Shown here: piece by piece, positions 1 to 6,095 of the stretch
Layout: every line of letters starts with the position of its first letter
Numbering within the stretch: the stretch's first letter is position 1
DNA from: Sphingomonas sp. UBA1000
GTDB taxonomy: Bacteria; Pseudomonadota; Alphaproteobacteria; Sphingomonadales; Sphingomonadaceae
Assembly: GCA_002291855.1 (NCBI GenBank)
Contig: DBAW01000183.1
Span: forward strand, 1-10,439
Direction of reading: 5' to 3'
Length of the DNA stretch: 10,439 nucleotides
Notes under the pieces: model-generated
Told to the model about the DNA's origin: nothing
The model's database searches: none
What the model saw: only the letters and a program-made list of their open reading frames with translations
Position numbers and translations under genes: made by a program

Positions 1-541
1 CTGCCGCCGCCGCGCGCTGCTGCGACATCAGCGCGACCGCATCCAGCTCCTCCCGCCCGATGCCCAGCCCGTCGGCCAGCCGGTCGGCGGCGAGCACCAC
101 CGGGATGTAACGCCGGTCGGGCGGCAGTGCGGCGTCGGTGTAATAGGCCGCGCGGTCGCCCATGAACGGCACCCGGCTCATCATCTCAACCCCGCCGGCC
201 AGCACATGGCCCGCCTGTCCGGCGGCGATCATCGCGGCGGCCTGGCCAATCGCGCTCAGGCCCGCGGCACAGTAATTGTTGAGGCTGAGCGCGGGCATGG
301 TGTCGGGCAGCCCGGCCTCCAGCCGGGCGATCAGGCCGATATGCCCGCCCTGCGCGTCGGTCTGGCCGACACAGCCAAGGATCAGCGCATCGGCGGCGCG
401 CACCGCCGCACCGCCCCGCGCCTCGAGTGCGGCAACCTGACCGGCGACCAGCTGTCCGGGCCGGAGCGCCGCCAGCCCGCCATCGGCGCGCGCCTTGCCG
501 CGCGGCGTGCGCACCGCATCGTGCAGATAAACCGGCGTCAT
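1..541 (-). CDS. Thiolase (acetyl-CoA acetyltransferase type), C-terminus beyond the window
   Basis: The first 180 codons of a classical thiolase are visible; the rest, including the GHP and CxG active-site motifs, lies left of position 1. Thiolases cleave 3-ketoacyl-CoA with CoA to give acetyl-CoA (or propionyl-CoA) and a shortened acyl-CoA, or run in reverse. The N-terminus starts MTPVYLHDAVRTPRGK, the usual first beta strand and RTPRGK loop. The nucleophilic cysteine is Cys91 in NNYCAAGLSAI, and the VLAGGVEMMSRVPF strand follows at about residues 110-123, as in the FadA/PhaA family. Start choice: the ATG at 541-539 lies 4 nt after the TGA of the SCP-x-type thiolase upstream and gives the family's usual N-terminus. 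There is no strong Shine-Dalgarno, so translation is probably coupled. It is the last visible gene of the operon, and its adjacency to a second thiolase of another subfamily suggests different chain positions or substrates. The substrate cannot be read from the sequence. Confidence 0.88.
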   Translation of the reverse strand, partial: MTPVYLHDAVRTPRGKARADGGLAALRPGQLVAGQVAALEARGGAAVRAADALILGCVGQTDAQGGHIGLIARLEAGLPDTMPALSLNNYCAAGLSAIGQAAAMIAAGQAGHVLAGGVEMMSRVPFMGDRAAYYTDAALPPDRRYIPVVLAADRLADGLGIGREELDAVALMSQQRAAAA

Positions 542-545
542 GACG

Positions 546-1775
546 TCAGACGCCGACCACGAAGCACACCGATGTCGTCGCGCTGCCGCCGACATTGAAG
601 GTCGCGAACCGCCGCGCCCCCTCGACCTGACAGTCGCCCGCCCGGCCGCTGACCTGGCGCGCGGCATCGAGCAGCATCCTGACGCCGGTCGCGCCGACCG
701 GATGGCCAAGCCCGATCAGCCCGCCCGAGGGGTTGACCGGCAGACGGCCGCCGAGCGCGGTCGTGCCGTCCTCAATCGCGCGCCAGCTCTGCCCCGGCGG
801 GGTCAGGCCGAAATGGTCGATCGCCATATATTGGGTGATCGAAAAACAGTCATGCACCTCCAGCCCGTCGACCTGATCGATGTCGGCCAGCCCGGCACGG
901 GCCAGCGCATCCATCATCGCGCGGCGCACGAATGGAAACACGAACGGGCCGTCGCGGCTGGCGGTCAGCTTGGGCGCGAAGGCAAGGGGGGCGGTGCTGT
1001 GGCCCCAGCCGGTGATGCGCGGGATTGATTCCAGCCGCTGGCCGGTGCGCGCGGCATAGGCGCGCGCGACCTCGGCGGAAGCGAGGAAGATCGCCGCCGC
1101 GCCGTCGGTCACCTGGCCGCAGTCCGATTTGCGCAGCCGGCCCTCGATCACCGGATTGAGTGCGTCGTCATCGCCCAGATGATCGGGCGTCACCGTCCAG
1201 CCGCGCGTCTGTGCCAGCGGGTTGCGCCGGGCATTGGCAAAGGCATTGGCCGAGATCGCCTGCAAATGCGCCCGATCCAGCCCGTAACGCCGGTCATATT
1301 CGTCGGCCACGCCCGAAAAGATATGCGGCCACACATAGGTGGCGTCCTGCGCCTCCTGCCCGGCCCAGGCGGCGGCCCCCAGATATTCGGCGGCGCGCCG
1401 GCCGGGGACGTTGCGCATCAGCTCCACCCCCAGCACCAGCGCGAGGCCGTAGCGCCCGGCCTCGATCTCGGCCGAGGCGGCGAGCGCAGCGATGCTGCCC
1501 GACGCGCAGGCAGCCTCGTGCCGTGCGGCGGGCACGCCGGCAAGCGCGGGGTGGACATGGCCCATAAACCCGCCCAGCTGCCCCTGACCGGCAAACAGCT
1601 CACCGACGAAATTGCCGATATGCACGGTCTCGACCTGTTCGGGGGCGATGCCGGTCGCGGCGAACGCCGCTTCGCTGACATCGCGGATCAGCTCGAACAG
1701 GCCGCCGCCCTCGCGCGCGACATTGCGGGCGAAATCGGTCTGTGCGCCGCCCAGGATGAAGACCTCGCGGCTCAT
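546..1775 (-). CDS. SCP-x-type thiolase (acetyl-CoA acyltransferase-like), 409 aa
   Basis: A full-length thiolase of the lipid-transfer/SCP-x branch, which generally handles bulky or branched 3-ketoacyl-CoA such as steroid side-chain intermediates. The N-terminus is MSREVFILGGAQTDFAR. The nucleophile is Cys90 in HEAACASGSIAA. The central EVHDCFSI motif carries His309 and Cys310, and NPSGGLIGLGHPVGATG spans about 348-364 with catalytic His358. The C-terminus reads FNVGGSATTS where classical thiolases have a second active-site cysteine in CxG; SCP-x relatives use the HDCF cysteine region instead (family knowledge). Start choice: the ATG at 1775-1773 has GGAG 8 nt upstream (1787-1784) and overlaps the TGA of the ligase gene as ATGA. 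A longer open frame to 2714 is only read-through antisense of the ligase frame. It sits between the CoA ligase and another thiolase, so it likely acts on a CoA ester made by that ligase. Substrate unknown. Confidence 0.9.
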   Translation of the reverse strand: MSREVFILGGAQTDFARNVAREGGGLFELIRDVSEAAFAATGIAPEQVETVHIGNFVGELFAGQGQLGGFMGHVHPALAGVPAARHEAACASGSIAALAASAEIEAGRYGLALVLGVELMRNVPGRRAAEYLGAAAWAGQEAQDATYVWPHIFSGVADEYDRRYGLDRAHLQAISANAFANARRNPLAQTRGWTVTPDHLGDDDALNPVIEGRLRKSDCGQVTDGAAAIFLASAEVARAYAARTGQRLESIPRITGWGHSTAPLAFAPKLTASRDGPFVFPFVRRAMMDALARAGLADIDQVDGLEVHDCFSITQYMAIDHFGLTPPGQSWRAIEDGTTALGGRLPVNPSGGLIGLGHPVGATGVRMLLDAARQVSGRAGDCQVEGARRFATFNVGGSATTSVCFVVGV

Positions 1776-3469
1776 GCCGCCGTCTCCGCTGCGGCAAGCA
1801 TCGCCAGCGCCTGTGCGCGCGCTTCGCTGCGCATCACCTTGTTGGTGACGTTGCGCGGCAAGGCGGGCAGGCGGAACAGCCGTTCGGGCAGCTTGAACAC
1901 CGCCATATCCTTGGCGCGCAGAAAGCCGGTCACTTCGTCCAGCGTCAGATCGGCCTCGCCGCGCGGCACATAGGCAAGGCCGATGCGCTCGCCCATCACC
2001 GGGCAGGGCAGGGAAAAGGCACAGGCCTCGGCGATCAGCGGATGGCCGCCCAGCAGCTGGTCGATCTCTTCGGGCGCGATGTTGACGCCGCCGCGGATGA
2101 TCAGATCCTTCGACCGGCCGACAAACCGGTAATGGCGGCCGCCGCCGGCAATCTCGAACAGATCGCCGGTGCGGAACCAGCCATCGGCGGTGAAGGCCTG
2201 CGCGGTCTGGTCGGGCGCGTCCCAATAGCCTTCGAACACGGTCGGGCCGCGAATCTCCAGCTCGCCGGCCACGCCTTCGTCCTCGATGGCCGCGCCGCCG
2301 TCCGGCGGCACCAGCCGGGTTTCGATATTGGGGCCGCGCCCCGCGCCATGCGGCCGGGCGAACAGCGACCGGCGCGGGAAAATCGATGCCCGCGCTTCGG
2401 GATCGGGCTCGTCGGCGGCGCTGGTGATCAGCGACACGCCCTCGTTCGAGCCGAAGATGTTGACCACTTCGATCCCCAGCCGCTCCTGAAAGCCGCGCAC
2501 CATCGCCGGGGCGAGCGGGGCGGAGCCGGACCCGATCACCCGGACGCTCGACAGGTCGATGCTGGCGAGCAGCGCCTCGTTCTGGAGCAGCATGTTGAGC
2601 ACCGCAGGCGGCGCGATGGTGAAGGTCGGGCGCTCCACCGCGATCTGGCGCAGATAGACTTGCGGGTCGAAGGGATGGTGCAGCACCATCGTGCCGGCCG
2701 ATTTCAGCCAGCACATGGTGATGCCGCCGATCGACGCCATATTGATGAGCGGGAAGGGGTTGAGCAGCACCGCCCCGTCCTCCAGCCGCGCGGCCTCATA
2801 ACAGGCGGCGGCAATCGCCACCCAGTGATTGTGGCTGCGCGGGACGCCCTTGGGCACGCCCGTCGTGCCCGATGTCCAGCAGATGGTGAAGATGTCATCG
2901 GCGCTGCGGCCCGCCCGCGCGGCGGCGGGATCGGCCCCCGCGCTGCCGCCTGCCGACAGGTCGATGGCCCCGGCCGGCGGATTGGGGCCGAAGGTCATCA
3001 GCCGGCAGTCGGCGGGCAGCAGCGGCCGCGCGACGCCGACATGATCGGCATGATGGACCTGCGTGGCGCAGACAAAGCCGCGCGGCCGGACGATGCCGAT
3101 CATCGTGCGCAGCTCGTGCGAGCGATACTGGATCGCCACCGGGCTGACGATCACGCCGATGGTCGCGGCGGCGAAATAGAGCGTCACGAACTCACTGATA
3201 TTGGGCAGCTGCACCATCAGCACATCGCCGCGCGCCAGCCCCGCTGCGGTGAGCAGCGCGGCCAGCCGCGTCACCTCCGCCTCCATCTCGGCATAGCTCA
3301 GCCGCCGGGGCGCGCCAAAGGCGAAATCGGTGCGGTTGGGCGCGTCGACCAGCGCCAGCCGCGCCGGATGCGTGCGGGCATTGGCACGGAACAGGTCGTC
3401 GAGCGTCACCTCGCCCCACCAGCCCTCGGCGCGGCAGGCGGCGCGTTTTTCCGGGCTGGCGACGGTCAT
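1772..3469 (-). CDS. AMP-forming acyl-CoA/aryl-CoA ligase, 565 aa
   Basis: Member of the ANL adenylating superfamily: it activates a carboxylic acid with ATP to an acyl-adenylate and transfers it to CoA. Visible motifs in order are the P-loop WTSGTTGVPKGV (198-209), SGSAPLAP (314-321), FGSNEG (339-344, the place of the usual YGxTE), GWFRTGDL (430-437), GRSKDLIIRGGVNIAPEEID (451-470) and the C-terminal lysine motif NVTNKVMR with Lys544, where most relatives have GK. The GGVNIAPEEID form resembles ligases for aromatic, cyclic or medium-chain acids (cyclohexanecarboxylate- or dihydroxybenzoate-activating enzymes) rather than acetyl-CoA synthetase; this is resemblance only. Start choice: the ATG at 3469-3467 has an AAGGAG 7 nt upstream (3482-3477), and it overlaps the oxygenase stop as ATGA. 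Its position just after a C=C cleaving oxygenase and before two thiolases suggests it activates the acid derived from the cleavage product. No transmembrane segments are apparent; presumably cytoplasmic. Confidence 0.92.
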   Translation of the reverse strand: MTVASPEKRAACRAEGWWGEVTLDDLFRANARTHPARLALVDAPNRTDFAFGAPRRLSYAEMEAEVTRLAALLTAAGLARGDVLMVQLPNISEFVTLYFAAATIGVIVSPVAIQYRSHELRTMIGIVRPRGFVCATQVHHADHVGVARPLLPADCRLMTFGPNPPAGAIDLSAGGSAGADPAAARAGRSADDIFTICWTSGTTGVPKGVPRSHNHWVAIAAACYEAARLEDGAVLLNPFPLINMASIGGITMCWLKSAGTMVLHHPFDPQVYLRQIAVERPTFTIAPPAVLNMLLQNEALLASIDLSSVRVIGSGSAPLAPAMVRGFQERLGIEVVNIFGSNEGVSLITSAADEPDPEARASIFPRRSLFARPHGAGRGPNIETRLVPPDGGAAIEDEGVAGELEIRGPTVFEGYWDAPDQTAQAFTADGWFRTGDLFEIAGGGRHYRFVGRSKDLIIRGGVNIAPEEIDQLLGGHPLIAEACAFSLPCPVMGERIGLAYVPRGEADLTLDEVTGFLRAKDMAVFKLPERLFRLPALPRNVTNKVMRSEARAQALAMLAAAETAA

Positions 3470-4983
3470 CGCGCCGCTCCTTCGCCATGGCCCGACAGGA
3501 TCGGATTGTCGCCCATGCCGATATCGCTGCCATTCGCCCAGCTGCTGTGCGTGCCCGCGCAGATGCGTTCCGGCAGGCGGATGCGGCAGACCGGGCCGGC
3601 GGCGATGTCGCGCGCGTCGATCAGCACGCATTCGGAGGTGTCGCTGTTCAGATCGGCGACGAACGACACCAGATAGCCGTCATCCTCCGCCGTCGCGCCG
3701 ATGCGCGGCGCGAACGGGCTTTCGCTGGCAAAGCGGCCGGGGCCGAATTCATAGCTCTGGCTCGCCCCGGTCTCGAGGTCATGCTTGACCAGCCCGCGGA
3801 ACAAGAACCAACCCGGCTCGGGGATCGCGCTATAGGCATAGCGATATTTCCGCCCGGCATATTTCTGGTTGAACATGCCGAATTCGAGAATGCGGTCGTC
3901 AAGCCGCTCCTCATGCGTCCGCCCGGTCCTGAGGTTGAAGCGCCAGCGGTGAAGCTTGGGCTTCAGCAGATGCTGGTCGAGATAGGCCATCATCCGTTCC
4001 AGCCCCTCGGGCGCGCCGGGATAGGATCGCGGCATCGGCTCTTCCTGAAAATAGCCGTCGAGCACGATCTCGTCCCCCTCCTCATAGGCGTTGAGCCAGT
4101 GGAGCGTATAGGTCGGCTCGGCCTCGAACCAGCGTATGTCCTCGCTCCGGCCATAGCGCGGGATGATCGCAAAGCGCGTCGGCATGTCGGGATGGAACTG
4201 GACGACGTGCAGGCCGCGCTTGAGCAATTCCGGATCCCAGAACAGCGGCATGTCGTTCAGGATCGAATAATTGGCGGTGAACGCCATGTCGTGTGGCAGG
4301 CGCGGGCCGGGCAGCGGCACCGGCACATAATGTTTCAGCCGGTTGTCCGCGCCGACGACACCATAATGCATATAGGGCGCGTGCTTGGAGTAATTGAAGA
4401 ACAGCAACTCGCCCGTCGCCTCGTCGGTCTTGCAATGCGCCGAAATGCCGTCGACCGGCACCCACGCCTCGGTGCCATATTGCTCCATCGTGAAGGGATC
4501 GAGACGATAGCCCTCGCCGCACTGGTAGAAGGTCGACAGGATCCGCCCGGCATGGACGACGACATCGGTCGACGAGGAATCCTTCAGCCATTCCTGCGCC
4601 CCCCAGCCGGGCCGGGTCGAGCGGTGCGGCGGCTCCATCAGCCCGGCCCAGAGCGACCGCCCGGCCTCGCGCTCGGCCTCGAACCCCTTGGTGCGCACAA
4701 AGCGGCTGCGATAGCTGGCGCGGCCGCCCTTGAACGACATGGCATGGATGAAGCCGTCGCCGTCAAACGGGTGATAGCGGCCGATCGGCTCATGGATCTG
4801 GTTTTCGCCGGTGCGGACATAGACGCCGTCTATATCGTCGGGAATGCGGCCGATCACCTCGGCATCGCCATTGGCGAACACGGCGTTCCATTCGTTATAG
4901 GTCGGCCGCCATGCGCCCCTGGTATAGGGATTGTCGCTTGGCCCCAGCGTCGCGGCGATGGTGTCGACAAGGGTTGCGGGCAT
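3466..4983 (-). CDS. Carotenoid/stilbene cleavage oxygenase family protein, 505 aa
   Basis: Non-haem Fe(II) oxygenase of the carotenoid cleavage (RPE65/lignostilbene dioxygenase) family, which splits an alkene C=C bond with O2 to two carbonyl products. The four iron-binding histidines are apparent: His183 (SAHCKTD), His231 (LPHDMAF), His295 (TLHWLNAY) and His479 (GTHSSW). Also present are the N-terminal HPFDGDGFIHAM (71-82) and YRSRFVRT (91-98) motifs, and ESPFAPR with Glu421, a likely second-shell residue. Unusual points: at the site where the family normally has a conserved Glu, in the segment before YRLDP, there is Gln154 (STFYQCGEGY), and about 26 residues follow the last ligand, ending in GHGEGAAR. 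Start choice: the ATG at 4983-4981 has an AGGAG 7 nt upstream. Sphingomonads use relatives for lignostilbenes, resveratrol-like stilbenes and apocarotenoids; which of these, or another alkene, is the substrate cannot be told. No signal peptide; probably cytoplasmic. It overlaps the ligase gene by 4 nt. Confidence 0.92.
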   Translation of the reverse strand: MPATLVDTIAATLGPSDNPYTRGAWRPTYNEWNAVFANGDAEVIGRIPDDIDGVYVRTGENQIHEPIGRYHPFDGDGFIHAMSFKGGRASYRSRFVRTKGFEAEREAGRSLWAGLMEPPHRSTRPGWGAQEWLKDSSSTDVVVHAGRILSTFYQCGEGYRLDPFTMEQYGTEAWVPVDGISAHCKTDEATGELLFFNYSKHAPYMHYGVVGADNRLKHYVPVPLPGPRLPHDMAFTANYSILNDMPLFWDPELLKRGLHVVQFHPDMPTRFAIIPRYGRSEDIRWFEAEPTYTLHWLNAYEEGDEIVLDGYFQEEPMPRSYPGAPEGLERMMAYLDQHLLKPKLHRWRFNLRTGRTHEERLDDRILEFGMFNQKYAGRKYRYAYSAIPEPGWFLFRGLVKHDLETGASQSYEFGPGRFASESPFAPRIGATAEDDGYLVSFVADLNSDTSECVLIDARDIAAGPVCRIRLPERICAGTHSSWANGSDIGMGDNPILSGHGEGAAR

Positions 4984-4996
4984 TGGCTCTCTCCTA
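4984..4996 (-). promoter_or_regulatory. Shine-Dalgarno overlapping the upstream stop codon
   Basis: Reading the minus strand, GTTTAGGAGAGAGCC precedes the oxygenase ATG. The TAG stop of the nitronate monooxygenase gene (4996-4994) shares its last two bases with the AGGAG ribosome site. A ribosome terminating on the first gene therefore sits on the initiation site of the second, a tight coupling arrangement. It also fixes the oxygenase start at 4983 against the more upstream in-frame ATG codons inside the flavoprotein gene. Confidence 0.75.
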
Positions 4997-5935
4997 AACG
5001 TCGAAGGCGGGCCGCCTGAGCGCGGCCTCATATTGTTGTCCGATCCGGGCGATGATCGCCGCCAGCGGCTCGACCGCGGCGACCGTGCCGACGCCCTGGC
5101 CGGCGGACCAGACATTCTTCCAGGCCTTGGCCGTGCCCTGCGCATCGGCGAAATCGGGGCGGCGTGCCTTTGGCATATCGTCCGGATCATGGCCGGCGGC
5201 GATCAGGCTGGCGCGCAGCCAGTTGGCCGGCACCCCGGTGATGCCGGGGGACAGGACGATGTCTTCCCCGCCGGCCGCGACCACCATCTGCTTGTAGCCC
5301 GGATCGGCCAAGCTTTCTTCACAGGCGATCAGGCCGGTGCCGATATAGGCAAGGTCCGCCCCCAATATCTCGGCCGCGCGCACTGCATGGCCGGTCGCGA
5401 TCGCCCCGCCCAGCACCAGCGGCCCGTCCCAGAAGCGGCGCACCTCCTCGACAAAGGCGAAGCCGGCCATCGCGCCGGTATGGCCACCGGCCCCGGCCGC
5501 GACCAGCACCAGCCCGTCGACCCCGGCCGCCGCCGCTTTGCGGGCAAAGCCGACCGAGTTCACATCGGCAAACACCCGGCCGCCATAGCCGTGAACGGCA
5601 TCGACCACCCGGGCCGGGCTGCCGAGCGCGGTGATGACCAGAGGCGGCCGGTGGCGGACCACACAGGCAAGATCGTCGGCCAGCCGGTCATTGGAGGGAT
5701 GGACGACAAGATTGACCGCCCAGCCCGCCGCCTCCGGGCTGCCGGCGATTTCGGCGGCGATCCGCGCCAGCCAGTCGTCAAGGATCGCCGTCGTCCGCGC
5801 ATTGGGCGATGGCAGCGCGCCGATGATGCCGGCGCGCGCGGCCGCGATCACCATGTCCGGGCCGGACACCAGGAACATCGGCGCGGCGATCACCGGCAAT
5901 CGCAGGTTATGGCGCAGAAGGGGAGGGATCGGCAT
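4994..5935 (-). CDS. Nitronate monooxygenase-like FMN protein (NPD family), 313 aa
   Basis: TIM-barrel FMN enzyme of the nitronate monooxygenase / 2-nitropropane dioxygenase family. It starts MPIPPLLRHNLRLPVIAAPM (the family's first strand, PxxxAPM), has the catalytic-region histidine in GAGGHTGAM (His152), the FMN phosphate region GGAIATG (176-182) with GADLAYIGTGLIACEES (192-208), and the late KNVWSAGQGVG segment (273-283). Length is ordinary for the family. True nitronate oxidation is only one activity here: related proteins are NADH:quinone reductases or enoyl reductases, so the reaction is uncertain. As first gene of a catabolic operon it may be a redox or reductase accessory rather than a nitro-compound enzyme (inference). 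Start choice: the ATG at 5935-5933 matches the family N-terminus, though the nearest AGGA is too far upstream (about 15 nt) to be a good ribosome site. Transcription must begin in the divergent region to its right. Confidence 0.87.
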   Translation of the reverse strand: MPIPPLLRHNLRLPVIAAPMFLVSGPDMVIAAARAGIIGALPSPNARTTAILDDWLARIAAEIAGSPEAAGWAVNLVVHPSNDRLADDLACVVRHRPPLVITALGSPARVVDAVHGYGGRVFADVNSVGFARKAAAAGVDGLVLVAAGAGGHTGAMAGFAFVEEVRRFWDGPLVLGGAIATGHAVRAAEILGADLAYIGTGLIACEESLADPGYKQMVVAAGGEDIVLSPGITGVPANWLRASLIAAGHDPDDMPKARRPDFADAQGTAKAWKNVWSAGQGVGTVAAVEPLAAIIARIGQQYEAALRRPAFDV

Positions 5936-5983
5936 TGCGGGGTCGGATTGTCCTGCGTTGCGGGGGACCGGCTTCGATCATGC

Positions 5984-5993
5984 CCGATATCGG
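5984..5993. promoter_or_regulatory. Perfect 10-bp palindrome CCGATATCGG
   Basis: CCGATATCGG is exactly self-complementary and lies about 25 bp, centre to centre, from the second palindrome at 6006-6020, between the two divergent genes. It could be an operator half of a paired regulator site. A 10-bp palindrome in GC-rich DNA also arises by chance, so the functional call is weak. Confidence 0.3.
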
Positions 5994-6005
5994 CTTGTAT
6001 AACCA

Positions 6006-6020
6006 TACCTAACTAAGGTA
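6006..6020. promoter_or_regulatory. Candidate operator TACCT-N5-AGGTA
   Basis: TACCTAACTAAGGTA has 5-bp perfect arms around a 5-bp centre, in the AT-richest part of the divergent region, where a -10 for the minus-strand operon would fall if TTGACT at 6040-6035 is its -35. Spaced dyads of this size are typical for winged-helix or TetR-type dimeric repressors, and the HxlR-type protein at 8504 is the only regulator in the window. The link between the two is inference. Confidence 0.42.
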
Positions 6021-6095
6021 GGTCGCGTTATGCAAGTCAAAAAGCCCGGCACCGCGCGTCTGCGGCCGAACCGGGGGACGCGAGGGAGGAATGCC

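Larger units (their letters stand above)
5936..6095. promoter_or_regulatory. Divergent intergenic control region
   Basis: These 160 nt separate the minus-strand catabolic operon from the plus-strand TonB receptor and must hold both promoters, unless one is read from farther away. On the minus strand a TTGACT (6040-6035) is a reasonable -35 element, which would put its -10 over the palindrome at 6006-6020; no good -10 consensus is visible. On the plus strand TTGTAT (5995-6000) and TATAAC (5998-6003) are AT-rich promoter-like patches without a convincing partner. The stretch around 5995-6040 is clearly less GC-rich than its surroundings. The receptor's GGGAGGA ribosome site (6084-6090) lies at the right end. 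Confidence 0.55.

Noticed and set aside
1776..2714. Upstream extension of the SCP-x-type thiolase frame
   Set aside because: The added residues are out-of-frame ligase sequence; the ATG at 1775 has GGAG at proper spacing and gives the exact family N-terminus.
2042..5019. Two long plus-strand open frames (2042-3676 and 3487-5019) opposite the ligase and oxygenase
   Set aside because: They lack any family signature and coincide with well-supported genes on the other strand that carry complete catalytic motifs.
6030..6095. Upstream ATG at 6030 for the TonB receptor
   Set aside because: It would put 22 mostly basic residues before the signal peptide and has no ribosome site, while the ATG at 6096 has GGGAGGA at 5 nt.
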